DNA of 47,062 bases from positions 1 to 47,062 of the forward strand of contig UQRP01000019.1 of assembly GCA_900543585.1 (NCBI GenBank), written 5' to 3'. A program made the translations under genes and the position numbers. Source of the stretch: an uncultured Prevotella sp. GTDB lineage: Bacteria; Bacteroidota; Bacteroidia; Bacteroidales; Bacteroidaceae. Of this stretch, positions 32,872 to 41,550 are shown in pieces. How positions within the stretch are numbered: position 1 is the first letter of the stretch; each line of letters begins with the position of its first letter. Under the pieces are notes generated by a model that saw only the letters and a program-made list of their open reading frames with translations, searched no databases and was not told the origin of the DNA.

Positions 32872-34035
32872 ATGGAATCTAATTTTGTAGACTATGTGCG
32901 CATCGTCTGCCGCTCCGGAAAGGGCGGCAGAGGATCGGCACACCTCAGACACGTAAAATACCAGCCCAACGGCGGGCCCGACGGCGGTGACGGCGGCGAC
33001 GGTGGCAGCATCATTCTGCGCGGCAACCATAACTACTGGACACTGCTGCATCTGAAATACCAGAAGCATGTCTTTGCAGAGCATGGCGGCAACGGCGGCT
33101 CTGACAAGAGTCATGGCACTGACGGTAAGGATGCTTACATCGACGTGCCATGCGGTACCGTCGTCTACAACGCCGAGACGGGAAAATATATCTGCGATAT
33201 CACCTATGACGGTCAGGAAGTCGTCCTGCTCAAAGGTGGTCGTGGAGGTCTTGGCAATTTCCAGTTCCGTACGGCTACGCGCCAGACGCCGCGCTTTGCC
33301 CAGCCTGGCGAGCCAGCCCAGGAGCTGACGGTGATTCTCGAACTCAAACTTTTGGCCGACGTGGGTCTCGTGGGCTTCCCTAATGCGGGCAAGTCGACGC
33401 TGCTCTCTGCTTTGTCGAGTGCGCGGCCTAAGATAGCCAACTATCCGTTTACCACACTGGAGCCTTCGCTGGGTATCGTCAGCTACCGTGACGGCAAGTC
33501 TTTTGTCATGGCCGACATCCCCGGCATCATCGAGGGCGCCAGCGAGGGCAAAGGCCTGGGACTGCGCTTCCTGCGACATATCGAGCGCAACTCCCTGCTC
33601 CTCTTCATGGTTCCCGGCGAGAGTGAGAATATCAAACACGACTATGAAGTGCTCTTGGGAGAGTTGGAGAAGTTCAACCCCGACATGCTGGAGAAACATC
33701 GTGTCTTAGCTGTCACTAAGAGCGACCTCCTCGACGAGGAGCTCATTGCTATGCTCAAAGAGGAACTGCCCGACGACCTGCCGGTGGTGTTTATCTCTGC
33801 TGTCACAGGCTATGGACTCGATGAGCTGAAGGATGTGCTGTGGCGGGAACTCAACAGCGAGAGCAACAAACTTTCGGAGATTACTGCTGAAGATACACTG
33901 GTGCACCGCGACAAGGAGATGGGCAAGTTTATCCAGGAGATGCACGATGAGGATGCTGACGAAGACGATATAGAAGTCGTCGACGCAGAGGATCTTGATG
34001 ATGATGACGATGATTCCGACTCTCACATATTATAA
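32872..34035 (+). CDS. obgE: Obg-family GTPase (CgtA)
   Basis: This 387-residue protein has the Obg glycine-rich domain (residues ~1-158, with GGPDGGDGGDGGS) and then the G domain: G1 GFPNAGKST, G3 DIPGIIEGAS, and the G4-like TKSD in place of NKxD. The C-terminal tail is very acidic (EDADEDDIEVVDAEDL, then a run of Asp). Obg GTPases act in 50S ribosome maturation and in the stringent response. The GAT-rich tail DNA overlaps the first codons of the PgeF-family gene. Confidence 0.96.
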   Translation: MESNFVDYVRIVCRSGKGGRGSAHLRHVKYQPNGGPDGGDGGDGGSIILRGNHNYWTLLHLKYQKHVFAEHGGNGGSDKSHGTDGKDAYIDVPCGTVVYNAETGKYICDITYDGQEVVLLKGGRGGLGNFQFRTATRQTPRFAQPGEPAQELTVILELKLLADVGLVGFPNAGKSTLLSALSSARPKIANYPFTTLEPSLGIVSYRDGKSFVMADIPGIIEGASEGKGLGLRFLRHIERNSLLLFMVPGESENIKHDYEVLLGELEKFNPDMLEKHRVLAVTKSDLLDEELIAMLKEELPDDLPVVFISAVTGYGLDELKDVLWRELNSESNKLSEITAEDTLVHRDKEMGKFIQEMHDEDADEDDIEVVDAEDLDDDDDDSDSHIL

Positions 34036-34810
34036 TATAGCTGAAGGTGTCACGGCTTTCTCTACTACGCGTCATGGCGGTATGTCACAGGGTGTCTATG
34101 GAGAGTTTAACATCAACCCCTATTGTGGCGACGCTTCATCGGCGATAGCCACCAACCGTCGTCTGTTGGCAGATGAGTTGGGGATTTCAGAGGACCTTAT
34201 CTTTTTGCCTCACCAGATTCATAGCACGCGCAACTTTGACTTAACCGATAACTTTCTGATGTGTCCTAAGGAGCTGCGCTTTATGCAGCTTGAGGGCATT
34301 GACAGTATAACTACCGCCTGCCGTGGGGTCTGCATCGGTGTCTCTACGGCCGACTGTATCCCTGTCCTTCTCTATGACCGGGAACATCGGTGCTGCGCCG
34401 CCGTCCATGCGGGATGGCGTGGCACCGTGCAGCGCATCGTGGAGAAGACGCTGCGGACAATGACGGAACTGTATGAGACGCGACCGGCTGCCGTGACAGC
34501 CGTCATAGGTCCTGGCATCTCGCTGAAGAACTTTGAAGTGGGGAGTGATGTCTTCTTCAAATTCAGTGATGCCGGCTTCGACCGCCGTCGTGTAGCCCGT
34601 AAGATGCCGGCGAAAGACCATCCCAATAGTCGGAAATGGCATATTGACCTGCCGGCGTGCAACACCATTCAGTTGGTGGACAGTGGCGTGCTCCCGAAAT
34701 TTATCAAGCAGAGCAACATCTGTACCTATGATGATGTCGAGGACTATTTTTCGGCACGCCGTCTCGGTCCAGACTCCGGACGTATCTATACTGGTATAAT
34801 ACTCAGATAA
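33998..34810 (+). CDS. pgeF: PgeF/YfiH-family protein (peptidoglycan editing or purine nucleoside enzyme)
   Basis: The family's Cys-His metal site is visible: VSTADCIPVLL and, nearby, AAVHAGWRGT. The N-terminal motif STRHGGMS and the GPGISLKNFEVG block also match. Members were named polyphenol oxidases, then peptidoglycan editing factor (removing mis-incorporated residues from muropeptides), and some act on purine nucleosides with phosphate. The next gene is an M23 peptidase, favouring wall work, while hpt and adk nearby favour purines. Several in-frame ATGs (33998, 34001, 34004, 34010) lie in the obgE tail; I chose 33998 because AGAGGA precedes it, but the true start is uncertain. Confidence 0.85.
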   Translation: MMMTMIPTLTYYNIAEGVTAFSTTRHGGMSQGVYGEFNINPYCGDASSAIATNRRLLADELGISEDLIFLPHQIHSTRNFDLTDNFLMCPKELRFMQLEGIDSITTACRGVCIGVSTADCIPVLLYDREHRCCAAVHAGWRGTVQRIVEKTLRTMTELYETRPAAVTAVIGPGISLKNFEVGSDVFFKFSDAGFDRRRVARKMPAKDHPNSRKWHIDLPACNTIQLVDSGVLPKFIKQSNICTYDDVEDYFSARRLGPDSGRIYTGIILR

Positions 34811-35926
34811 ATGAAACTGACTGTTATATTGCTCTCCGCTTTCTTTGCAGCTTTCTGTGCCGTAGCACCTCTCTCGGCGCAGCGGCGCAGTTTCACTGCC
34901 ATGGAGCAGTCGGTCATCAGTGTGCCGACGCCCGGACTCTTTGATCGCAGCAATGCTTTCACCATCGACTTCGGTATTCTCCGTGACAGCGAATATTCCT
35001 TTCCTTTGCCCGTAGGCCATGCCGAGGTGAAGGGAGGACAGGCGCTGGAGATAACGACGACGAAGGGCGATGCCGTGAAAGCAATGTTCGATGGCTACGT
35101 GAGATACTCCAAGCGGAGTGAGCAATATGGCAATGTCGTCGTGGTGCGCCATGACAACGGCTTGGAGACCGTCTACGCCTTCAATGCCCAGAATCTTGTG
35201 AAAGTAGGTCAGCGCGTGCAGGCCGGTCAGACCATAGCCATCGTTGGTGGCGACGACGGGCGGGTGTTCTGTCTCTTTGCCATCATGGTCAATGGTGGCT
35301 GGATTAATCCAGAGACGATCATTGAGGTCAAGAGCCACAGGCTGCGCCGCCAGACCGTGCAGTGCAGGAAGAGCGGCAACAGAGTTATTGTGTCTGTCGT
35401 TGCGCCCGAGAAGGCTAAGGGTCTGACCCTTGACCCCGATGACGAGGAAGCGCAGGCTTCTGGCAACACTTTTGAGCTCGATTTGCAGAAGATAGAGAAA
35501 GATCATTGGGCCTATCCCCTTCCCGGTGCCCATGTCATCAGTCCTTATGGTGGGCGCAGCGGGCGCGGACATGCCGGTGTGGACATCAAGACGCGGGCTA
35601 ATGACGAGGTCTTAGCGGCTTTCGATGGTGTCGTCGTACAGTCCGGTCCCTATTTCGGATATGGCAACTACATCGTTATCCGGCATGCTTACGGATTCTC
35701 CACCTGCTACAGCCATCAGTCGAAGAACCTCGTCAAGAAGGGCCAGAAAGTAAAGGCCGGCGAGGTCATCGGACTCACCGGACAGACGGGACGGGCCACA
35801 ACTCCTCACCTGCATTTCGAGATACGCTTCAACGGACGCCCCATCAACCCCAACCTCTTCTTCGACCATGCCAACCACAAACTCCAGGCTAAGGTGCTCA
35901 AAGTCGGAGGTAACAGCGTCAGATAA
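34811..35926 (+). CDS. M23-family metallopeptidase with two M23-like domains
   Basis: The 371-residue exported protein has a signal peptide (about 1-24, ending PLSAQR). Residues ~45-170 look like an M23 (LytM) domain (FDGYVRYSKRSEQYGNVVVVRH, then LVKVGQRVQAGQTIAIVG) but lack the HxxxD and HxH zinc ligands, so this copy is presumably inactive. Residues ~235-360 form a complete M23 domain with GHAGVD and HLHFEI, plus GYGNYIVIRH and GLTGQTG. It should cleave peptidoglycan cross-links or activate another hydrolase. It starts directly after the pgeF stop (34810), so it belongs to the same operon. Confidence 0.9.
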   Translation: MKLTVILLSAFFAAFCAVAPLSAQRRSFTAMEQSVISVPTPGLFDRSNAFTIDFGILRDSEYSFPLPVGHAEVKGGQALEITTTKGDAVKAMFDGYVRYSKRSEQYGNVVVVRHDNGLETVYAFNAQNLVKVGQRVQAGQTIAIVGGDDGRVFCLFAIMVNGGWINPETIIEVKSHRLRRQTVQCRKSGNRVIVSVVAPEKAKGLTLDPDDEEAQASGNTFELDLQKIEKDHWAYPLPGAHVISPYGGRSGRGHAGVDIKTRANDEVLAAFDGVVVQSGPYFGYGNYIVIRHAYGFSTCYSHQSKNLVKKGQKVKAGEVIGLTGQTGRATTPHLHFEIRFNGRPINPNLFFDHANHKLQAKVLKVGGNSVR

Positions 35927-36000
35927 AGACCAAAAAGTAAAAAACCGAAAACAAATTGTTATTCTTCTGATAAAAAAGAAAGAATTAAATTATTTATCCG

Positions 36001-36008
36001 TATCTTTG
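36001..36008 (+). promoter_or_regulatory. Promoter -7 element for the LptF/LptG gene
   Basis: TATCTTTG lies 11 bases before the ATG at 36020, giving a very short leader. No -33 TTTG is seen. Confidence 0.6.
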
Positions 36009-36019
36009 CACGGGTTATT

Positions 36020-37939
36020 ATGAACTTCCGTATAAAGAAACTCGATATTTTCATCGCCAAGCAGTTTGGACTGCTTTTCTTGGGAACGTTCTTCATCTGC
36101 CAGTTTGTGTTGATGATGCAGTTCCTTTGGCGTTATATTGACGAGCTCATAGGCAAGGGTCTGTCTATGGACGTGCTGGTGCAGTTTTTCTGGTACATGG
36201 CGCTTATGCTTGTGCCTCAGGCTCTTCCTCTTGCTATTCTGTTGAGTTCGCTGATTACTTTCGGAAACCTTGGTGAGAGTTCTGAGCTGACGGCCATCAA
36301 AGCTGCCGGCATCTCACTGATGCAGAGTTTCCGCTCCCTCATCGCCATCACGGTACTCATAGCGCTCACGTCTTTCTATTTCCAAAACAATATCGGACCT
36401 CATGCCAACATGAAGCTCATGCAGTTGCTCATCTCTATGAAGCAGAAAAGTCCGGAACTGGAGATTCCCGAAGGCGTGTTCTATGATGGCATCCCCAACT
36501 CCAACATCTACGTACAGAAGAAGGACATGAAGACCGGCAAGCTCTACGGCATCATGATCTACCGCATGACGGAGAGCTACGAGGACGCCGCCATCATCCT
36601 TGCCGACTCTGGTATGTTGCAGTCCACAGCTGAGAAGAAGCACCTGCTGCTGACCCTCTGGAGCGGCGAGTGGTTTGAGAATATGCGCGAGTCGGAACTT
36701 GGAGGCACTGCAGCCGTACCTTATCGTCGTGAGTCGTTCATAGGCAAGAGGATTGTCATCGACTACGACGGCGACTTCTCTATGACCGATGCGGCCTCGC
36801 TGTCCAACAACGCCCGCGGCAAGAGCCTCTCGCAGATAAGAAATGATGTCGACTCGCTCAACCAGTCCTACGACAGCATAGGCCGTGCTTTCTATAATGA
36901 ATCTCAGCGGATGTATTTCCCCATTCCTGCTGTGAGCAAGCGCGACTCTCTTCGTGAAGTCCGGGCTGGGCGCAGCGGGACGTTGGACATCGACAAGATG
37001 TTCAACAAGTTGCCTATGCCATCCAAGCAGATGGTGGTCTCTACGGCTTTGGGCAATGTGCAGCGTATGACGAGCGATTTGGAGTTCAAGGCCATGCTGA
37101 CGCAGGACAGCGAGAAACTCCTGCGCAGCCACCAGTTGGAGGCGGAGAATAAGTTTGCGCTCTCCTTGCAGTGCCTCCTCTTCTTCTTTATCGGTGCACC
37201 TTTGGGTGCTATTATCCGGAAAGGTGGCTTAGGAATGCCTATCATCATCTCCGTGCTGGTGTTCATCATCTATTATATCTTGGACAACTCTGCCTATCGT
37301 ATGTCGCGTCAGGGCTCCTGGCCGGTATGGATGGGACATGGGCTGGCACCGGCGGTGATGACGCCGCTGGCAGTCTTCGTGACCTATAAAGCCCTCAACG
37401 ACTCGATGGTCTTCAATGCCGATGGCTGGACGGCTTTCTTCCGGAAGCTCTTCGGTCTGCGCATCAAGCGAAGCATACAGGCCAAGGAGGTCGTCATCGA
37501 GGAACCGGCTTACGCTGACGACGGCATGCAACTGCTCAACATCAATAAGGAAATCATCGCTTACTCGCGCAAGCACAACCTCAAGTCGCCACCTAATATT
37601 ATTAATGTGTTCTTCAGATACGAGGAAGACCACGACATTGAGGATATCAACGAGAAGTTGGAGGCTATCATTAAAGACCTCTCCAACACGCGTGACTCGC
37701 AGGTGCTGCACTTCATCAACCAGTATCCGGTCATCGCCGTCAAGGCCCATACGCGGCCTTTCGACCGCCGGTGGATGAATGTAGCGGCGGGAGTCATCAT
37801 TCCCGTTGGCTTCTTCGTCTACTTCCGCATGTGGCACTACCGTCTCCGGCTCTATCGTGATCTGAAGACGATACGTTTCATCGATACCAACATCGCCAAC
37901 TATATAGAGAAAAAGACTCAGAAAGGGCAGAACGCCTGA
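36020..37939 (+). CDS. LptF/LptG-family (YjgP/YjgQ) membrane permease, long form
   Basis: This 639-residue inner-membrane protein begins LDIFIAKQFGLLFLGTFFICQ, the usual LptF/LptG start, followed by the second and third helices with LVPQALPLAILLSSLITFGNLGE. A periplasmic region follows (FYDGIPNSNIYVQ), and then a C-terminal helix set (LQCLLFFFIGAPLGAIIRKGGLG). By family it is a subunit of the ABC machine that extracts lipopolysaccharide to the Lpt bridge. It is far longer than the ~360-residue E. coli proteins: about 200 extra residues after the last core helix carry soluble sequence and one more membrane segment (VIIPVGFFVYF). The partner permease and LptB are not in the window. Confidence 0.88.
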   Translation: MNFRIKKLDIFIAKQFGLLFLGTFFICQFVLMMQFLWRYIDELIGKGLSMDVLVQFFWYMALMLVPQALPLAILLSSLITFGNLGESSELTAIKAAGISLMQSFRSLIAITVLIALTSFYFQNNIGPHANMKLMQLLISMKQKSPELEIPEGVFYDGIPNSNIYVQKKDMKTGKLYGIMIYRMTESYEDAAIILADSGMLQSTAEKKHLLLTLWSGEWFENMRESELGGTAAVPYRRESFIGKRIVIDYDGDFSMTDAASLSNNARGKSLSQIRNDVDSLNQSYDSIGRAFYNESQRMYFPIPAVSKRDSLREVRAGRSGTLDIDKMFNKLPMPSKQMVVSTALGNVQRMTSDLEFKAMLTQDSEKLLRSHQLEAENKFALSLQCLLFFFIGAPLGAIIRKGGLGMPIIISVLVFIIYYILDNSAYRMSRQGSWPVWMGHGLAPAVMTPLAVFVTYKALNDSMVFNADGWTAFFRKLFGLRIKRSIQAKEVVIEEPAYADDGMQLLNINKEIIAYSRKHNLKSPPNIINVFFRYEEDHDIEDINEKLEAIIKDLSNTRDSQVLHFINQYPVIAVKAHTRPFDRRWMNVAAGVIIPVGFFVYFRMWHYRLRLYRDLKTIRFIDTNIANYIEKKTQKGQNA

Positions 37940-37999
37940 GACCTTCCGAAGGCCTGTGTGGCTCAGCCCCAACGTCTAACAAATAAAAGTATAATAAAT

Positions 38000-39208
38000 A
38001 TGTCCGAATTCAAACTCAGTAGCATTGAAGACGCCCTGGAGGATTTCAAGCAGGGCAAGTTCGTTATCGTCGTCGACGATGAAGACCGTGAGAACGAGGG
38101 CGACCTCATAACAGCGGCGGAGATGATCACGCCGGAGAAAATCAACTTCATGTTGAAGAATGCCCGTGGTGTGCTCTGTGCGCCCATCACCATCCAGCGT
38201 GCTGAGGAACTTGATCTTCCTCATCAGGTCTCCGACAACACCTCTATGTTAGGTACACCGTTCACCATCACTGTCGACAAACTGGAAGGCTGCACGACGG
38301 GTGTTTCTGCCCACGACCGTGCTGAGACCATCCTGGCCCTCGCCGACCCTAAGTCTACCCCACAGACCTTTGGCCGTCCCGGTCATATCAATCCCCTCTA
38401 TGCCCAGGACAACGGCGTGCTGCGTCGCTCTGGTCATACCGAGGCTGCTGTCGACCTCTGTCGTCTGTCCGGCCTCTATCCTGCCGGTGCCCTCATGGAG
38501 ATTATGAATGATGACGGCACAATGGCACGCATGCCACAACTTCAGGAGAAAGCCCAGGAGTGGGGATTGAAGATCATCACCATCAAGGACCTCATCGCCT
38601 ATCGCCTGAAGCACGAGTCGAGCATCGAGGTCGGCGAGGAGGTAGACCTGCCTACCATCTACGGTCACTTCCACCTCATCCCCTTCCGTCAGACTTCCAA
38701 TGGGTTGGAGCATATGGCCCTCATCAAGGGTGAATGGAAAGAGGACGAGCCGATACTCGTCAGAGTCCACTCTTCCTGTGCTACCGGTGACATCCTTGGC
38801 AGCATGCGCTGCGACTGCGGCGAGCAGCTCCACAAGTCGATGCAGATGATAGAGAAGGAGGGTAAAGGTGTTGTCATCTACATGCAGCAGGAAGGTCGCG
38901 GCATTGGCCTGATGAACAAGATTGCAGCTTACAAGCTTCAGCAGGAGGGTTTCGACACCGTTGATGCCAACGTCCATCTCGGCTTCAAGCCCGATGAGCG
39001 CGACTATGGCTGTGGTGCCCAGATGCTCCGCCACCTCGGCGTCCATAAGATGCGGCTGATGACCAACAACCCCACCAAGCGCGTGGGGCTGGAGGCCTAC
39101 GGGCTGGAAATCGTGGAGAATGTGCCCATCGAGGTGACACCCAACAGATACGATATCGCCTATCTGCGTACAAAACGTGACCGCATGGGGCACACTTTGC
39201 ATCTGTAA
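38000..39208 (+). CDS. ribBA: Bifunctional DHBP synthase / GTP cyclohydrolase II
   Basis: The ATG at 38000 gives 402 residues beginning MSEFKLSS; an in-frame ATG at 37958 would add an unrelated leader. The N-terminal half is 3,4-dihydroxy-2-butanone-4-phosphate synthase with DDEDRENEGDL, the GVSAHDRAET block and the HTEAAVDL motif. The C-terminal half is GTP cyclohydrolase II with the zinc Cys cluster in SCATGDILGSMRCDCGE and the QQEGRGIGL site. Both steps begin riboflavin synthesis. No FMN riboswitch is apparent in the 60 bases upstream. It follows the LptF/LptG gene on the same strand. Confidence 0.97.
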   Translation: MSEFKLSSIEDALEDFKQGKFVIVVDDEDRENEGDLITAAEMITPEKINFMLKNARGVLCAPITIQRAEELDLPHQVSDNTSMLGTPFTITVDKLEGCTTGVSAHDRAETILALADPKSTPQTFGRPGHINPLYAQDNGVLRRSGHTEAAVDLCRLSGLYPAGALMEIMNDDGTMARMPQLQEKAQEWGLKIITIKDLIAYRLKHESSIEVGEEVDLPTIYGHFHLIPFRQTSNGLEHMALIKGEWKEDEPILVRVHSSCATGDILGSMRCDCGEQLHKSMQMIEKEGKGVVIYMQQEGRGIGLMNKIAAYKLQQEGFDTVDANVHLGFKPDERDYGCGAQMLRHLGVHKMRLMTNNPTKRVGLEAYGLEIVENVPIEVTPNRYDIAYLRTKRDRMGHTLHL

Positions 39209-39307
39209 AGAGTAAAAATTGATACATTTTTAAGTCAGTTTGCATTATATTTTTGTGAAAATGTATAATTTAAGCCATTATATTTACGTTTTCAAAGATA
39301 AAATGCT

Positions 39308-39315
39308 TACTTTTG
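39308..39315 (+). promoter_or_regulatory. Promoter -7 element for the aminotransferase
   Basis: TACTTTTG matches TAnnTTTG, 26 bases before the ATG at 39342. A second, less convincing match (TATTTTTG, 39248-39255) lies upstream. Confidence 0.55.
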
Positions 39316-39341
39316 CATACAGTTTCTAAAACGGATTTACT

Positions 39342-40535
39342 ATGCCACAATTATCAGACCGTCTCAATCGGTTTGCTCCTTCTGCAACGCTCGCAATGTC
39401 GCAGAAAAGCAATGAGATGAAAGCACAAGGTATCGACGTTATCAACATGAGCGTCGGCGAGCCCGACTTTATGACTCCGGACCATATCAAGGAAGCCGGA
39501 AAGAAGGCTATTGACGAGAACTATTCTAAGTATTCTCCTGTTCCAGGATACATGGATCTGCGAAAAGCCATCTCTGAGAAGCTCGCTAAAGAGAACCATC
39601 TGACCTATGCTCCTCAGGAGACCATTGTCGGCACCGGTGGCAAGCAGGGCGTTTGCAATGCTATCCTTGCTCTGGTAAATCCCGGCGATGAGGTCATCAT
39701 TCCCGCACCTTATTGGGTAAGCTATCCGCAGATGGTGAAACTCGCTGGCGGCACTCCTGTGACGCTGCGCACACCGCTGTCTAATGATTTCAAACTCACA
39801 CCCGACCAGTTGGAGGCTGCCATCACCCCGAAGACAAAGATGCTCATCCTCTGCTCGCCGAGCAATCCTACGGGTAGCGTCTATACCCAGGACGAGCTCA
39901 ATGCGCTGGCTAAGGTCGTGCTGGCCCACGACGACCTCTTTGTCCTCTCCGATGAAATCTACGAGCATATCAACTATGTCGGTTTCAGTGCCAGTATTGC
40001 TGCCTATCCCGGCATGAAGGAACGTACCATCATCTGTAATGGTGTCAGCAAGGCGTATGCCATGACAGGCTGGCGTTTAGGATGGGTGGCTGCCCCCGAG
40101 TGGATTATTAAAGGTATGAACAAGCTGCAGGGACAATACACCAGCGGCACCTGCGATGTCAGCCAGCGTGCTGCCTTCGCCGCCTATACAAGTTCTCAGG
40201 ACTGCGTCGAGGAGATGCGCAAGGCTTTTGAGCGCCGTCGCGACCTTATCGTCAGCCTGGCCCGTGAGATTCCGGGGCTGGAGGTCAACGTCCCGCAGGG
40301 CGCTTTCTATCTCTTCCCCTTCTGCTCCAGCTTCTTCGGAAAGAAGTATGGCGACTATGTCATCAAGACTTCTACGGACTTTGCTCTCTACCTTCTTCAG
40401 GAGGCGCATGTGGCCACGGTGGCCGGTGATGCTTTCGGTGAGCCCGACGGCTTCCGCATGAGCTATGCCACCAGCGACGACAACATCCGTGAGGCCCTCA
40501 GAAGAATCAAGGAAGCTTGTGCAAAACTGAAATAA
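39342..40535 (+). CDS. Class I PLP aspartate aminotransferase
   Basis: This 397-residue enzyme has the fold-type I pattern: SVGEPDFMTPDHI near residue 37, YSPVPGYMDLRKAI, APYWVSYPQM, CSPSNPTGSVY and the PLP-lysine block VSKAYAMTGWRLGW. GVSKAY gives the Schiff-base Lys. The C-terminal FRMSYATSDDNI includes the carboxylate-binding Arg. It likely transaminates aspartate and 2-oxoglutarate; a prephenate or aromatic side activity cannot be excluded in this subgroup. Confidence 0.95.
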   Translation: MPQLSDRLNRFAPSATLAMSQKSNEMKAQGIDVINMSVGEPDFMTPDHIKEAGKKAIDENYSKYSPVPGYMDLRKAISEKLAKENHLTYAPQETIVGTGGKQGVCNAILALVNPGDEVIIPAPYWVSYPQMVKLAGGTPVTLRTPLSNDFKLTPDQLEAAITPKTKMLILCSPSNPTGSVYTQDELNALAKVVLAHDDLFVLSDEIYEHINYVGFSASIAAYPGMKERTIICNGVSKAYAMTGWRLGWVAAPEWIIKGMNKLQGQYTSGTCDVSQRAAFAAYTSSQDCVEEMRKAFERRRDLIVSLAREIPGLEVNVPQGAFYLFPFCSSFFGKKYGDYVIKTSTDFALYLLQEAHVATVAGDAFGEPDGFRMSYATSDDNIREALRRIKEACAKLK

Positions 40536-40585
40536 TAAAGTGTGTTAAATATCCGCGCTGAGAAAGATAACTTATAAAAAGTTGC

Positions 40586-40593
40586 TATCTTTG
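40586..40593 (+). promoter_or_regulatory. Promoter -7 element of the exbB-tonB operon
   Basis: TATCTTTG is followed by a 75-base, very AT-rich leader before the exbB ATG at 40669. The -33 box is not clear. Confidence 0.55.
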
Positions 40594-40668
40594 CGTGCGA
40601 TTTTAAAGGCACGATTGTGAAAAAGGATATAATTATAAATTAATAACCAAAAATTAAAACAAAAAATT

Positions 40669-41514
40669 ATGGCAACTACACAAAAAGCCGCAGCCCCCAA
40701 GGCTGCAAGGAAGTCTCAGGGCTTCACAGGTATTAGAGGTGCATTCTGGATCATCGTCCTCTGCTTCATTGCAGCCCTCTGCATTTTCAACCTCTGGCTG
40801 GGTAATGGCGCTAACTTCCAGGGTGGTGACAACGCTAACGCTCCTGTTAACATCTTCGGTACTATCTACAAGGGTGGTTATGTCGTGCCTATCATCCACA
40901 CACTGCTTCTCACAGTGCTCTGCCTCGCTGTCGAGCGCTACTTCGCTCTGAAGACCGCTTTCGGTAAGGGCTCTCTGACAAAGTTCGTGGCCAACATCAA
41001 GGCTGCTCTCGCTGCCAACGACTTCAACAAGGCTGAGGATCTGTGCAACAAGATGCAGGGTTCTGTCGCTAACGTTGTCCTGGCTTCCCTCCACGCTTAC
41101 AAGGCTATGGAGAGCGGTGCCAACGCTTCTCTGAAGAAGAGCCAGAAGGTTGCTCGCATTGAGCAGGCTCACGAGGAGGCTACTCAGCTCGAGATGCCTA
41201 CACTGCAGATGAACCTTCCTATCATCGCTACGATCGTTACCCTCGGTACTCTGACTGGACTGCTTGGTACTGTGACCGGTATGATTCGTTCATTCCAGGC
41301 TCTGGCTGCTGGTGGCGGCGGTGACTCTCTGGCTCTGTCTACTGGTATTTCTGAGGCTCTTGTCAACACGGCCTTCGGTATCGCAACATCTTGGTGCGCC
41401 GTTATCGCTTACAACTTCTACACTAACAAGATTGATAAGCTGACATACGCACTTGACGAGGTAGGTTACACAATCGCACAGACATACGAAGCTAACCACA
41501 CTGACGAAGCTTAA
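40669..41514 (+). CDS. exbB: MotA/TolQ/ExbB proton-channel family protein
   Basis: This 281-residue inner-membrane protein has a long charged N terminus, a first helix (GAFWIIVLCFIAALCIFNLWL), a second near residue 70 (PIIHTLLLTVLCLAVER), and the conserved pair of C-terminal helices with NLPIIATIVTLGTLTGLLGTVTGMI. This is the ExbB motor core for TonB. Codon use is strongly biased to GCT, CGT and TCT, consistent with high expression. It leads the operon exbB-exbD-exbD-tonB. Confidence 0.94.
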   Translation: MATTQKAAAPKAARKSQGFTGIRGAFWIIVLCFIAALCIFNLWLGNGANFQGGDNANAPVNIFGTIYKGGYVVPIIHTLLLTVLCLAVERYFALKTAFGKGSLTKFVANIKAALAANDFNKAEDLCNKMQGSVANVVLASLHAYKAMESGANASLKKSQKVARIEQAHEEATQLEMPTLQMNLPIIATIVTLGTLTGLLGTVTGMIRSFQALAAGGGGDSLALSTGISEALVNTAFGIATSWCAVIAYNFYTNKIDKLTYALDEVGYTIAQTYEANHTDEA

Positions 41515-41550
41515 TTTTTCTTTGCCTTTACCCTTTTAAATCTTTAGTGT

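Noticed and set aside
37940..37999. FMN riboswitch before ribBA
   Set aside because: The 60-base gap is too short for an FMN aptamer and its conserved elements are not seen.
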